Below, piece after piece: positions 11,729-22,400 of a DNA stretch of 64,000 nucleotides. Position numbers and translations under genes: made by a program. The notes beneath the pieces were generated by a model. That model did no database searches. It saw only the letters and a program-made list of their open reading frames with translations, and was not told the origin of the DNA. Numbering within the stretch: position 1 is the stretch's first letter; every line of letters starts with the position of its first letter. The stretch is from Nothophaeocryptopus gaeumannii (Eukaryota; Ascomycota; Dothideomycetes; Mycosphaerellales; Mycosphaerellaceae), in assembly GCA_031771865.1 (NCBI GenBank), contig JASISA010000001.1, forward strand, positions 1,054,001 to 1,118,000. The letters run 5' to 3'.

Positions 11729-12703
11729 AGACCTTCATGACATGACAGATACTGTCAGAGGAACATATTCACTTCATTGTATCTCTTCCTATATGTCTTC
11801 CTGCCAATCTCTTGAAGGCCCGAATTGTGCCGAGTGCACGGGCCTGATCGACTCCTGCGGCGTCTTCTCTCTCCGCTCTCGACCACACGCCTTCGCCTCT
11901 GCATCAAGCCACCGCCACCTCTCTACGTCCCCATCAAGAACCACGTGCGAGCTGTCAAGATGACCTGCCAGAATAGTGCACCATGCATCGGAAGTCTGGG
12001 CCGTTGGCGAGCGGGTCGCGGAACGTCCTGTTCACTTTTTCCAGCTGACCTATAGCGGCCTGATGTACAACCTTTTCACGATGCCACCCTATAATGGATG
12101 GCGCAAAGAAGCATCTTCCTTGCAGCGATCTGCAGAGGCTCCGATTTGCTTTGATTGTGCATCAACCTGGTTGTCAACATCGCGAGCGAATGCAGCAAGT
12201 AACTCACTTCTCGCATGGCCATTTCAGCAGAGGTTGTGTCAGATATGCACCTGATCGAGGCGCTCATCAGGTGCGCACGGCGTCTTCGGGCGACACCGGG
12301 GTGTGGTGTCAAATGTGAGATCTACGACCCTTCGAGCGGGACACGATTCAAGACACAAGCTACGGTCTAGACCCGGCCGCATCATCGACTCAGAGCGTCC
12401 TTCCAATTTCGGGACTTTGCCGTAGAGGTGTGCATTAACAGATATGACTACTGACTCATAGGGTATCAGATTGCCTTTTGGTATCTTTCGCGGACCGCTT
12501 TGTAACTGAAGGCTTACCGTCAGCCCTGCCGTGTCAAGGACCAGTGTCGAAAACCGAAGAGTTAAAAACACGCACGTTGATAATGCCCTCACATCAACGA
12601 GTCGCTGCCGCCAGCTGAAAGGCTGCGCCAGCTGCCACAGAAGGCTTACCATCTTTCTCTTTGAACACCAGAAACTTCCCCAACGACGTACTCAACGCGG
12701 AAG
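11729..12703. other. Intergenic, no supported gene
   Basis: About 1 kb between permease and receptor gene. Only short overlapping frames are present, without domain or splice support. Confidence 0.5.
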
Positions 12704-14181
12704 ATGGCAAGATGGCCGACTGTGATAATATGCCTTCTTACAATATGCGGCGCACTCACAGCGTCCGCTCAACAATCTTCAATTGCCGACCTGTCGACGT
12801 GCGCAATCCGATGTATTGGAAGTTTTGCACCCGTTGCTGAGTGTCAACCCACGGACACGGCTTGCCTTTGCAATAGTGATGTCTATGTCCAGGACGTCGC
12901 TACGTGTTTGCAAATCAACTGTACTGTCAAGGAAGGGCTAGGTAGGGACCATAAGCCTTGACTTACCATACTCAATACTAACATGTGTGTCAGCCGCTCA
13001 GCGAGTTCTCAAGAATTCGTGTGGCGCTCCCATCCGCAACGAAGGCGACCTCTCGCGAAGAATCAGCTGGGTCCTGTTTGGACTGGCTACGTTGTCAGTG
13101 ACCGCGCGGTTCTTATTTCGGAGTCGATCCTTGGAAGGCAGCGGCTATGGAGCTGATGACTTTGCGATTTTGCTCAGCCTGATCCTGATGATAGCCCTTC
13201 AAGTCCTCATCGACCTGCTGATTATGAACGGGCTTGGCCAAGATATCTGGGAACTGCCGTTTGACAACATCACGAACATATTGTATTATTTCTGGGTCGG
13301 CGAATACTTCTACTGCTGGATCATGTCAGTGTGCAAGGTATCGGTGTTACTCTTGTACCTGCGCATCTGGCAGCCGGTCTCACAGGCTGCTGGTAAAGAC
13401 TGGTTTCACGTAGCCTGCTTCTCAATGTCAGTCATATGTAGCTTTTCTTTTCTGTTCGATGCTAATGAAAGCCAGGATCGGGTTTCTTGTCGTCTTTCCG
13501 ATCGTTATGAGCCTTACCTTTGGCTTCGAGTGCAACCCCATTAGCTTTGTAAGTCACGGTGATGCGTTGGGAGACCAGTCCTCGATCTTGTTGACAAGCT
13601 TCTAGGCCTGGCTCCGCTGGGACGGCGAGCACACTGGCACTTGCTTCGACCTGCAAGCTCAGGTATTCGCGCTAGCCGGCATCAACATCGCTCAAGACTT
13701 TATCGTTGTGTTCTTGCCTCTGCCAAAACTCATTGGGCTTTCGATCTCAACTCGGAAGAAGGCTGCCGTGGTCTTCGTCTTCATGGTCGGCCTATTCGTC
13801 ACGATCTGCTCCATCATCAGACTTCAGTATCTCGTCCAATGGGGTACAGCAACAAATTTCAGCTGGAACTACAACCCTATCGCATTATGGAGTGCCATTG
13901 AGTGCACTATAGCAATCGTATGTGCTTGCCTGCCTTCAATGGCTGGACTGTTTCAGCGAGCGTATCGATACAGCACGGGTACTTTGGGAAGCAACACCTT
14001 GGGATCAGCGGCGTCGAGACGGACTGATGAGAGTAGAGGGGCTCAGGAATGGTGGAGTGAGCTCACGATAGAGATGCTCGAATCAAGCTCGAAGGGATTG
14101 GAGGAAGATAGTAGTGCTGCTCCAGGATACAACAGGGCTGTTACCCGGTATGCCAGACCTGTCGCTGGTTGGGATGATTAG
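12704..14181 (+). CDS. CFEM-domain PTH11-like G-protein-coupled receptor
   Basis: Four exons, 12704-12941, 12994-13426, 13476-13548 and 13606-14181 (introns 52, 49 and 57 nt), giving 439 aa. All phases agree. A signal peptide (residues 1-22) is followed by a CFEM domain with eight cysteines (CAIRC, CLC, then C spacings typical of the family, the last in NSCGAP, which lies across the first intron). Seven membrane segments follow, beginning ISWVLFGLATLSVTARF, with the conserved GADDFAILL and, after splicing, a TM ending FECNPISF. The acidic cytosolic tail ends at residue 439. This is the layout of PTH11-class receptors, which sense host surface cues and are needed for appressorium formation in Magnaporthe; ligand and role here are inferred. 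Confidence 0.9.
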
Positions 14182-15202
14182 ATGCAACCCATACTTTTAG
14201 ATCTGTGAGATGAGTTCCTATTCGTCGACTTAGTGCAATGCGACTCTCTACTTGCGCTGTCTCAATTCTCAGTCCATGAGATGGTGAAAGCTAATCCGGC
14301 TTGGGCTGGGCAGCATCTAGGAACGAGATAGTTCTAAACTTTCCATCACACTATCTCCGCGGACTGAACTAGACTTCACCACACTGTTCTTATCAACGCA
14401 GGCACTTTTTCGACTATCGCAACCTCACGTCTTCTGCTTCAACCCTTCCCATTCTCAACTCATCTTCATCTCTGTTCTCGACCTCATGCCGACGACTTCA
14501 TGGAATTGCGGCATCGCGATGCAGAGAACGTACCTGCCGAACCCCGAGTACCTGGAACGCTGCTACGAGGTATTACGTACCAAAAATCGATCTAAGCGTC
14601 CACCAGAGTCGAAACCTTCGCACGCACCTGACCCTCGCGTGCCTCGTCTACTGCTGAAGCATTTGACATTTCCACGCCTCAGGAATGCGACGACGAGATC
14701 AGATTCGAAGGTCGGAGCCTATAGACTGGCAGACTGGACGTAGCATGAGCAGAAGGTGAGATGGAGACTCTCGGACTGTCCAGGCAACTCGTTTTGCCGG
14801 AAATCGCCCGCAGCGATGAAGAAAGAGTGATGAAGAGCCCTTCAGCGGCGAAGAGTCGGGATGCCGCCTTCCGAGGAGACGCTCTCTTTGCAGAAGCACA
14901 TCACCGACACAGAAGGATGATGGTAGGTAATGGAACGCCTGTTTTTGCGCTGTCGCATGTCGGGTGGACTGCAGATCGTGCGATCGTGAGATCGTGACAA
15001 ACACGACAAGGTGTAGGGTTCTGTCAGTGCCGTTTATCGCGAGGATTCTGATGGTTTCATTAGTGTTTCTTTGCGTTTCGCTGGTATAACCCTGCGCTTT
15101 CTCCTCGCCCATGTAGCAGTCTTTCACAACTGCGATTTGGAGAGCTGCAAACCCACGTCGCTCACTTCACAGTTTACGAGCGAGACCTTCAACATAATAA
15201 TC
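14182..15202. other. Intergenic, no supported gene
   Basis: About 1 kb. One 85-aa plus frame (14486-14743) lacks domains or splice support. Includes the promoter of the HPP gene. Confidence 0.5.
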
Positions 15203-16138
15203 ATGGACTCACAAGTCCTCCGCAACTTACTAGATTTCGACATCGACCGATATTTGAATCCATACATTCCTCACAACAGACTTGATATTCTCCCTAATCC
15301 TGTCTCCCGATGGCTCGGCTACCGCTCAAAACCCGCCAAGGAGCCTTACCGAGCTCTTCAATGGCCCGTCACTTTTGCAGCAATCGTCGCGGGTCTTTGT
15401 CTGGCATCTGGAATTGGAAATTACGCCCTGGACATCACGCAATGGCATCCGCCTGTAATGATCGCCTCGTTGGGTGCTACTGCGGTGCTGAATTTCAATA
15501 TTATTAAGTCGCCTCTTGCGCAACCTAGGAATGCGATTATTGGCAATACGCTCGCAGCGATATGTGGAGTCGCAATTGCTAAGCTCTTCCAATTAAACTC
15601 CAACTTCTCGAGTATCGAATGGCTATCCGGAGCAGTCGGCTGCGCAATGGCGAGTTGGGTCATGAGCCTGACGAACACAGTTCATCCTCCCGGAGGCGCG
15701 ACGGCTGTGTTGGCCAGCACGGATATGGATGTCATCAAGATGGGTTGGATGTTCGTTCCGATTGTGCTGCTGGATGGTATCTTGATGACGCTTACGGCGC
15801 TGATATTCAACAATATTCTGAGTCAGTATCCGATGTACTGGTGGACGCAGGCGAGTACGGGGAAGAAGTTGAAGCGGAAGAAGAGGGAGCAGGAGCAGGA
15901 CGAGAAGGAAGGTCCGAAGGATGAGAAGGAGGCTGAGGAGGGTAAGAGGGAGAAGAGTCTTTCGAATACTAGCAGTGACCGAACGCTTCGACCAGAGCTC
16001 AGTGACCGGATTGAGTTCGTTGATGGACTGGAAGATGTCCATATCCGTCCCTATGGCGTTCAGCTGCCTCACCATGTGGACTTGAGTGATGATGAGGTTA
16101 CATTGTTGGAGCATATTCAGGAACGTCTGAGGACGTAA
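15203..16138 (+). CDS. HPP-family integral membrane protein
   Basis: 311 aa from the ATG at 15203, chosen over the upstream alternative in the same frame because it has a good context (A at -3, G at +4) and the preceding 44 residues look non-conserved. Five hydrophobic segments follow residue 55. The family name motif appears as WHPPVMIASLGATAVLNF and again as HPPGGATAVLA. A long Lys/Glu-rich cytosolic segment (about residues 220-265) lies before a conserved C-terminal block. HPP proteins are widespread membrane proteins; bacterial and plant members have been linked to nitrite transport. The substrate of fungal ones is uncertain. Confidence 0.88.
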   Translation: MDSQVLRNLLDFDIDRYLNPYIPHNRLDILPNPVSRWLGYRSKPAKEPYRALQWPVTFAAIVAGLCLASGIGNYALDITQWHPPVMIASLGATAVLNFNIIKSPLAQPRNAIIGNTLAAICGVAIAKLFQLNSNFSSIEWLSGAVGCAMASWVMSLTNTVHPPGGATAVLASTDMDVIKMGWMFVPIVLLDGILMTLTALIFNNILSQYPMYWWTQASTGKKLKRKKREQEQDEKEGPKDEKEAEEGKREKSLSNTSSDRTLRPELSDRIEFVDGLEDVHIRPYGVQLPHHVDLSDDEVTLLEHIQERLRT

Positions 16139-16254
16139 GGCGAAGTTGGTCAATCGATCTACCTCTGCGATTACTCAGTGCATGGCGTGTTATAGCGAGG
16201 AGTTTGAAGCGTATTATCACAGTAGCATGCATATGGTCATACCCGACAGGGCAC

Positions 16255-16395
16255 ATTAATAATCCTCATAATCCTCATCTGCTTATCATCCTCATTCTTC
16301 TCATCATCCTCATTCTTCTCATCCTGATTCTTCTCATCCTGATTCTTCTCATCCTCATTCTTCTCATTATCCTCATTCTTTTCATCATCCTTGCA
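16255..16395. repeat. Pyrimidine-rich degenerate minisatellite
   Basis: A run of about 140 nt built from variants of a roughly 15-nt unit (CTGATTCTTCTCATC and CTCATTCTTCTCATC). The plus strand is almost purely pyrimidine apart from regularly spaced A or G. It lies downstream of the HPP gene. The open frame through it (Leu/Ile repeats) is a by-product of the repeat. Confidence 0.8.
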
Positions 16396-16684
16396 GTGTG
16401 GTGAACAATCGATCAATCAACCCCCGGACCCCATGCACAGTGCGTAGCAAAATAAGCACCTCGATCGGCAGACCCTCCCACCAAATCCGGCCTTTCTAAA
16501 CTCTTGAACCCTCGACGACGAGGACAATTGAGCAGCTCAACCTAAGCAGACGGACTTCTCAAGACTGTCTTACCCTACTACATCGACTGTTCCCGTGAAA
16601 ATTAGGCGTCGCAGTGTTGTTCTCAACCATAGGCCGGAGCTACCGCCGGTGTCGATCGAGGCGCTTTTTCTGCTACCCACGGTG

Positions 16685-16945
16685 CATGGATTGACTGAGT
16701 GGTTTTCGGCCAGGCCAGGATTGATTGAACAATCCAATCGAGGATCCTACGATCGATTGAGTGAGGATTCGATTTTTCGATTGATGGACCCTTGCCTTGA
16801 TTGACCTTCGATTGACGGGTTGACACCGCACAGGCCAGGTCACGGACTAAATAGGCCTAAGACCAGGGGGCCTGAGACGTATCTAGCCCGAAAGCAGGCC
16901 TGTCAATCGACGTCAAGCATTAATACATGGATTGATTGGCTTGGC
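16685..16945. repeat. GATTGA/TCAATC-rich segment
   Basis: The hexamer GATTGA and its complement recur many times within 260 nt (for example around 16690, 16720, 16755, 16783, 16799, 16812, 16904 and 16930), partly as inverted pairs. It is not a regular tandem array. Origin unknown. Confidence 0.5.
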
Positions 16946-17543
16946 ATGGCAAATGTCTGGTCCTTCCAATTTTCTGGCATTTATCGAGCGAGCTTCTGGG
17001 GTACTCTCCATCTAGCCTGGCCGGGTCGAGGAGGTACAGGGTAACGTATCGGTTCAGGACCTCGACTGCACGGCCTCTCACGAGAGCTATGTTAGCCAGT
17101 CGAGTGGGTTGTGCGAGGGCGTCAGTTGGCAAGAACGGCGTAGTCTGATGCTGCGTGCTGTTGGCAGCCCTATTCAAAATGTTCGTCTGAGCAGGCTGAC
17201 GTGCTTTAGGAGCCGGGGCGGCGGTCGTTCCAGAACCTTACATGTTCCGCCGCTATACCTGGCATTATAAAAGGATGTTTGAGTAGTCTTAGGCTTCGGA
17301 TCGGGCGCCCACAGGCCGGTCGTCAGATCGTCTGTGCATAGTTCGTTCCTCTGGGAGGTAGCCAAGCCGGTTGTGCAACGGGCTTCCGGAATATGCCCTG
17401 GTTGTCGTGCACTTGGGATTCGCGACGAGCTATCCGCACAGCTTGGGCGCTGGGAGCGGTCTGCCGGACTGGTGCAAGTCTGAGTATGGATAACGAGTCG
17501 CTCGTCCTTTGAGCCTTCTCCTTGCACGGCCACTGCGATTTCA

Positions 17544-18078
17544 TCAAATCTCTCTCGCTGAGCGTCGTCGTCCTCTTGTGATGAAAGGCCGGTCTCGACT
17601 AGCGCCCGAGTCGACTGCGCTGGAGACGGCAGGGCTTCTTGGGCGATACCCTCTTTGAAGGTGCTGCGCATCTAGAATGCGATTCAGCTTTAGCTCTAAG
17701 GTAGTCAGCGCTGGTTCGTGTATGATAGGTATTAGGCCGTCTGAGGATACGAGATCGATGGCCTGAATCGTGTTAGTCAGACTGCCAGGTTGTGGACGAC
17801 TAAGGCTTTACCAATGGCAGCTTGATTTTGCGGCGGCTCGGGGCCATTTCGGGTGAGGCAGTTACCCTAGAGAGTGAACAGTGTACGGCCGGAGGTTGAT
17901 AGATGGAGCCGATGGATATGTAGGGTGATGGGCTGATGAGGGTGCGAAAAGTCTTCCTGAGTTCGTCGCCGGTTGCTTCTCCAGATCCAGTGCTTTGCAA
18001 TGCGCCGATTGCGATTCTAGGAGCATAGAATGTAGTGCTATTAATGAGGGAACGGAGACACGCCACTCCTTCCACCAC
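17544..18078 (-). pseudogene. Possible remnant of an unknown multi-exon gene
   Basis: Two segments join cleanly on the minus strand: 17813-18078 up to a GTAAAG donor, and 17544-17762 after a CTGACTAAC branch and TTCAG acceptor. The junction reads KIKLPL then AIDLVSSDGLIPIIHEPAL without changing phase. Upstream, a different frame (18143 onward) reads plausibly (RIGLYQRSERMWWKEWRV) but does not connect without a shift. I do not recognise a family. Probably a degraded or incomplete gene. Confidence 0.25.
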
Positions 18079-18345
18079 ATTCGCTCGCTACGCTGATAGA
18101 GACCAATGCGAACTGGTTGCAATGTGTCGATACCGGCGAGCAAAGCAGCGATGAGGTCTGTCCACGTCCTTGAGCGGTTGTGAGACTACGCAAAGCGTCT
18201 TGCATTCTCATTAATTCGTGTTAAAGCTATGTACTCGCATCGCACATCTACAACCGCGCAGCACTCGCTTTTGAGCTAATTCTTCTGGTTCCATGCTTTT
18301 CTGGGCATACAACCTCTCCTTCATGCCTGGCTGCGCATCACTCAC

Positions 18346-18955
18346 TTATGCCGCAATCCCATCCCTCGTAGACAAATACTCCTTCCTAAACGCATTCCCA
18401 TCCGTCTCCTCCCCCCGCTTAAGAGGCGTCCACTTCGGATCCTCCTTAAACAACCTCAAAGCCTTCGTATAATTCTGCTCATCCGTCGTAAACCGATGAT
18501 AAATCCCCGCAGGCATAATCATCAAATCCCCCTTCCCCAATCTAATCCTCACCCAATCATCCTCCTTTGACCGAACGTCGAAATACCCTCCCCCATCTAG
18601 AATGTACCGAATCTCCTCATCTTCGTGCAAGTGTTCGTGGAAGAAGTTCTTCACTTTTTCTTCGTACCCGGGGAGGGTTGTGGGTGAGATTTCGATTTGG
18701 TCTCGGTTTTTGTAGGAGCGCGAGGAGGCGATGGCGTCGACGGCGGGGAGGTTGTCCGGGAGTTCGTAGTGGAGTATGCCGAGTTTGGAGAGGTAGGCTG
18801 GGTCCACGGGGCGGCCGGAGTCGTGAGGCTCGCGTTGGTCGCCCTGTGGTGAGGATGAGTTAGCTGAGGTGTTTCGCAATGGCGGGGTGGAGGTGGAGGT
18901 GGAGGGGTGGTGCGGTTGGACGTACGGGCAAGTTGTCAAACCAGTAGGCTTTCAT
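18346..18955 (-). CDS. ADI1: Acireductone dioxygenase (methionine salvage)
   Basis: Two exons: a 30-nt first exon (18926-18955) encoding MKAYWFDNLP and a second exon 18346-18843, with an 82-nt intron; 175 aa. The short first exon is conserved in fungal homologues (the usual start is MKAY...LPGDQR), and GDQREPHDSGRP follows directly across the junction. The cupin metal ligands are visible: H81 and H83 in HEHLHEDEE, E87, and H126 in PAGIYHRF. The enzyme converts acireductone to the 2-keto acid precursor of methionine and formate (Fe form) in the cytosol. Length is normal and the gene is intact. Confidence 0.95.
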
Positions 18956-19470
18956 TTTGGCTGTTGTTTTGTGATGTGTTTGAGGTGTTGCTGATGCAGC
19001 TGATGGAATGGTGGGCAAATTGGCAAAGGCATACTTCTAGAAGTAATACCTCGCCGTCGCCGCTTCCGCTCCACAAACTTTCCCTTCACACCCTGGATCC
19101 TGCGCACGTCATTCCTCACCCTGGCCCACTACCAATCATTCATCTGGCACGTGGTTGGCTAGGCGCGAAAGCTTACTTCAGCAATATTCACTTGAAAAGG
19201 TCAATGCTGCGACTGGTTGGGTCAGCTTGTGAAAGCCTCTTACGAATGCGGTCGTTTTGTACCTTGGCGATCCAATCGACTGCTTCAATATGACTGTCTG
19301 CCCTCTGCCCTCTGCCTTCGCTCTTGGGGTCCAGGATACTTGAATTTGTGAACACATTAAAACGGTATTGCATTCTCATGCTATCTTGAAAACGCCAAAT
19401 CAAGTTGCATCAGAAGTACGAGAAAAAGCAGTCGTGAACAACTTTCGTTATCTCCTCATAGTCCCTCAAA
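18956..19470. promoter_or_regulatory. Promoter of ADI1 / 3' end of the adhesin-like gene
   Basis: About 515 nt between the ADI1 start and the stop of the next minus-strand gene; no coding signal seen. Assigned as upstream sequence by position only. Confidence 0.4.
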
Positions 19471-22400
19471 CTAAGAGATATCGCCAAAAGCATTCGCGGC
19501 TCTCTTCACCGGTCCAGTATTATCAATACACCTTGCTCCATCATTCTGCACAGTATCAGGTCCGGTCACAATGTATACCCAGTCATACGGCGGCAACACG
19601 TTGAATCTGTAAATTCTACCAGAAAGATTCTCCGAGCCATACAAGTATCCATCAGCAGACGCGTAGACGGCGCCAAAGTTGGTACGGTAGCCATTAGGGT
19701 CGGGCTGTGGACGAACGGGGAGGTTTATGTTGCTGTATTCGTTAATGGCTTGGAGGCTCAGGGTCAATTGGTCGAACTGGTACAGATAGGCAAATGAGGT
19801 GACTTGGTCGATGCCGACGCCCCAGAGGTAGGATCCGGCGCCAGGAACGTACGCCCAGTCGGCGAAGAAGTACTGTGGGTTGGGAACTGAGCCTGCAGAT
19901 ATAATACTTCCGTACGTGGGAGAATCCGGATTGGCGTCGACGTGGATGTATCGAGCGACGTCGCTGTCACGAGGTAAGCTTGTGGTCTAATGATGGGTCT
20001 TGAAGCTGACTTACGTGTCTGCAGTTCGGATTGCCCAATATTGACAATTTGCATCCACTTCACCTGTCTGGTATCTCGTCAGACCAGTATTTAGTAACTG
20101 CGGTTGGAGGTCCGAGCCAAATCGCATAATCTGCTGATTGCTGTTGATTCCGTAGATGAGGCCGTCACAGCGGTTGTAACCAATAGCCTGCATGGTCACG
20201 CCGCCAGCCACCGTTCCATTGCGCACGGTGTCACCAGTGGAAATTGTGACTAGATACCAAGCCTGATCCTGGCAAAGGTAACCTTGGTTGGTGCATGCCA
20301 GTCTCGCGGGCTGCGAGGGGAAGGTGACTCTGGTCGATGTGAATGTCGAGGAGTACGTTAAGGTTTCTGAGAGAAGTTAGCGTGATGCTGGAGTCAGGAC
20401 GGAGAAGAGCGTACCTGGAAGCGGAGGCGTTGTCGTCGGTCGAGGAGTGGTAGTCTGGTTGAGTTCAGTCTTCAGGTCGGCTATTTGAGTCAAGCATTTC
20501 ATACAGTGATCGTAGAAGTCGTCTTTTTCACAAGTCAGCATGAGCATTTAATGGATTCGGACAGAGTGAACTTACAATTGTTGAGGTCGTAGATATCGAA
20601 GTGGTCTTTAACGCGTCAGCTTATCAAGATCCGTACCATTGCAGAATTCTCGCCTCACTGTAGTACTTGCGGTCGGAGAGTATGTAGTCGTCTATGCATT
20701 ATCAGCGAGTCTGGCCTGAATTGAGAGACGCTGCACCTTACAGGAGTGCTTGTGGTAGGTGCGTATGTCGTCGTCTAGATGAGGTCAGCCGAGATGCTTT
20801 AAAATCGAGACGCTGGGCTATACCGTCGTGCTTGTTGTCGGTGTATATGTAGTTGTCTAAAGAGGGTCAGTATGAGCTGTCTCAGAAGCTTCATGAGTGC
20901 AAATCTACTGTAGTAGGCGGTTCATTGTAGCCTGGCGGCGATGGAGTGGTTGTCGTAGTCAAGTGAAGAGTCAGTCGAGGCTCTTGCAGGCAATTTTGGG
21001 GAAATCCTTACCGTGGTCGTCGGCTCGTCGTAAGGAGGCGGTGATGGGGTTGTTGTCGTAGTAGTGCTGCGTCTCGATCAGCGTTTGACAACTCAGGATG
21101 GCAGATCAATGCATTGGGTCTTACGTAGTTGGTGAGTAGGTAGTAGTGGTCTCGCGTTCTCGTTAGCTAAGATCATTCGTTCACTGGGCGCAGCAATGCA
21201 TACAGTAGAGGTGTCCGAAAGGGGAGTAGTCGTTCTGGCTCAAATTAGCTATCTCCACTCATTTGCTATCAATGATAGATCGCATTACGTAGTAGTCGTA
21301 GTGAGTTGATTGTAAACTGGCGGCGAAGGAGAACTTGTAGTACTTCGCAATCGAATTTAGCACTTGGAAGTCGAGTTCACCTGCCATGAAGCACTCACAT
21401 AGTGACATCTGGTGTCGATGATGATGATGATGATGTTGTTCTGAATTCGTCAGCTTGTGAGGCCTTTGAACTCAACATAGTCAATGCAAGTCATACATGG
21501 TGATGCTACTGGTCGTCGTTCTGAACTCGAATCAGCGTGGGGATCTTGGCAACAGCTGAATGAAACTTACGTCGTCGTGCTGCTAGTGCTAGTGGCTGTC
21601 CTTCATCGGAATCAGCATTGTATCCTCGCCTATTCATGCTTGATACATACGAAGTAGTACTGGAAGTGGTTCTTTCATCAAATTAGCGCGATACGTTCGC
21701 CAGTCTAGCGTTCGAACTCACGTGGTGGGTGTTGCTGTGAAGCTCTCAGAGGAAGAAGATGTTTTCGTCTGATGATCGATTAGCACTCGCCTTCGGATCC
21801 GGACCAGCCATTTCGCACTGTTGTAGTAACTGTAATTGGCAAGCCAATAATCACCGTCCCGAAATCGTGGACGTGTAAGGGATAATAGTGACTGTCGTGC
21901 TCGCGGGATACGATCCATAAGTATAGGACGTGACAGTCCCAGGTGGCGGCGGAACAGAAGCTGGCGAGCTTGATGTTGTCGTCTTTTTCACTTGTTAGCA
22001 AGGTTCTTTTCGTTTTAATCGGCCTTTTCGGTCTATTCGCACTGTTGTAGTCACCGTCACGGGAATGCCAATCAAGACAGTCCCCGATATGGTGCTTGTG
22101 TATGGAATGACGGTCAAGGTAGTCGTAGCTGGGAATGTGCCATATGTGTATTCCGTGACAGTTCCAGGTGGAAGCGGCTGTGATACAGAGGAGCTCGAGA
22201 CAGATGAACCGGCGGACGAGCTGGAGGAGCTTGTGGAGAAAGCGCTCGAGGATGAACTTGATGAGGATGAAGAGGACGAGCTCTCAGAGGAGGAAAGTGA
22301 GGACGATACCGATGAGCTTGTCGATGTCGTGGTCTAAATCTTTAATCAGCATTTCTCAACATTAGCATCGAAAGCCATCTCCTCACCGTCGTTGTTGTAT

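Larger units (their letters stand above)
16139..17543. other. Intergenic with simple repeats, no supported gene
   Basis: About 1.4 kb. Holds the TCATCCTCATTCT array and a GATTGA-rich segment listed separately. A 165-aa minus frame (17174-17671) overlaps the candidate at 17544-18078 in another frame and lacks support. Confidence 0.5.

Noticed and set aside
16204..16404. Leu/Ile repeat frame that looks like a membrane peptide
   Set aside because: By-product of the pyrimidine minisatellite.
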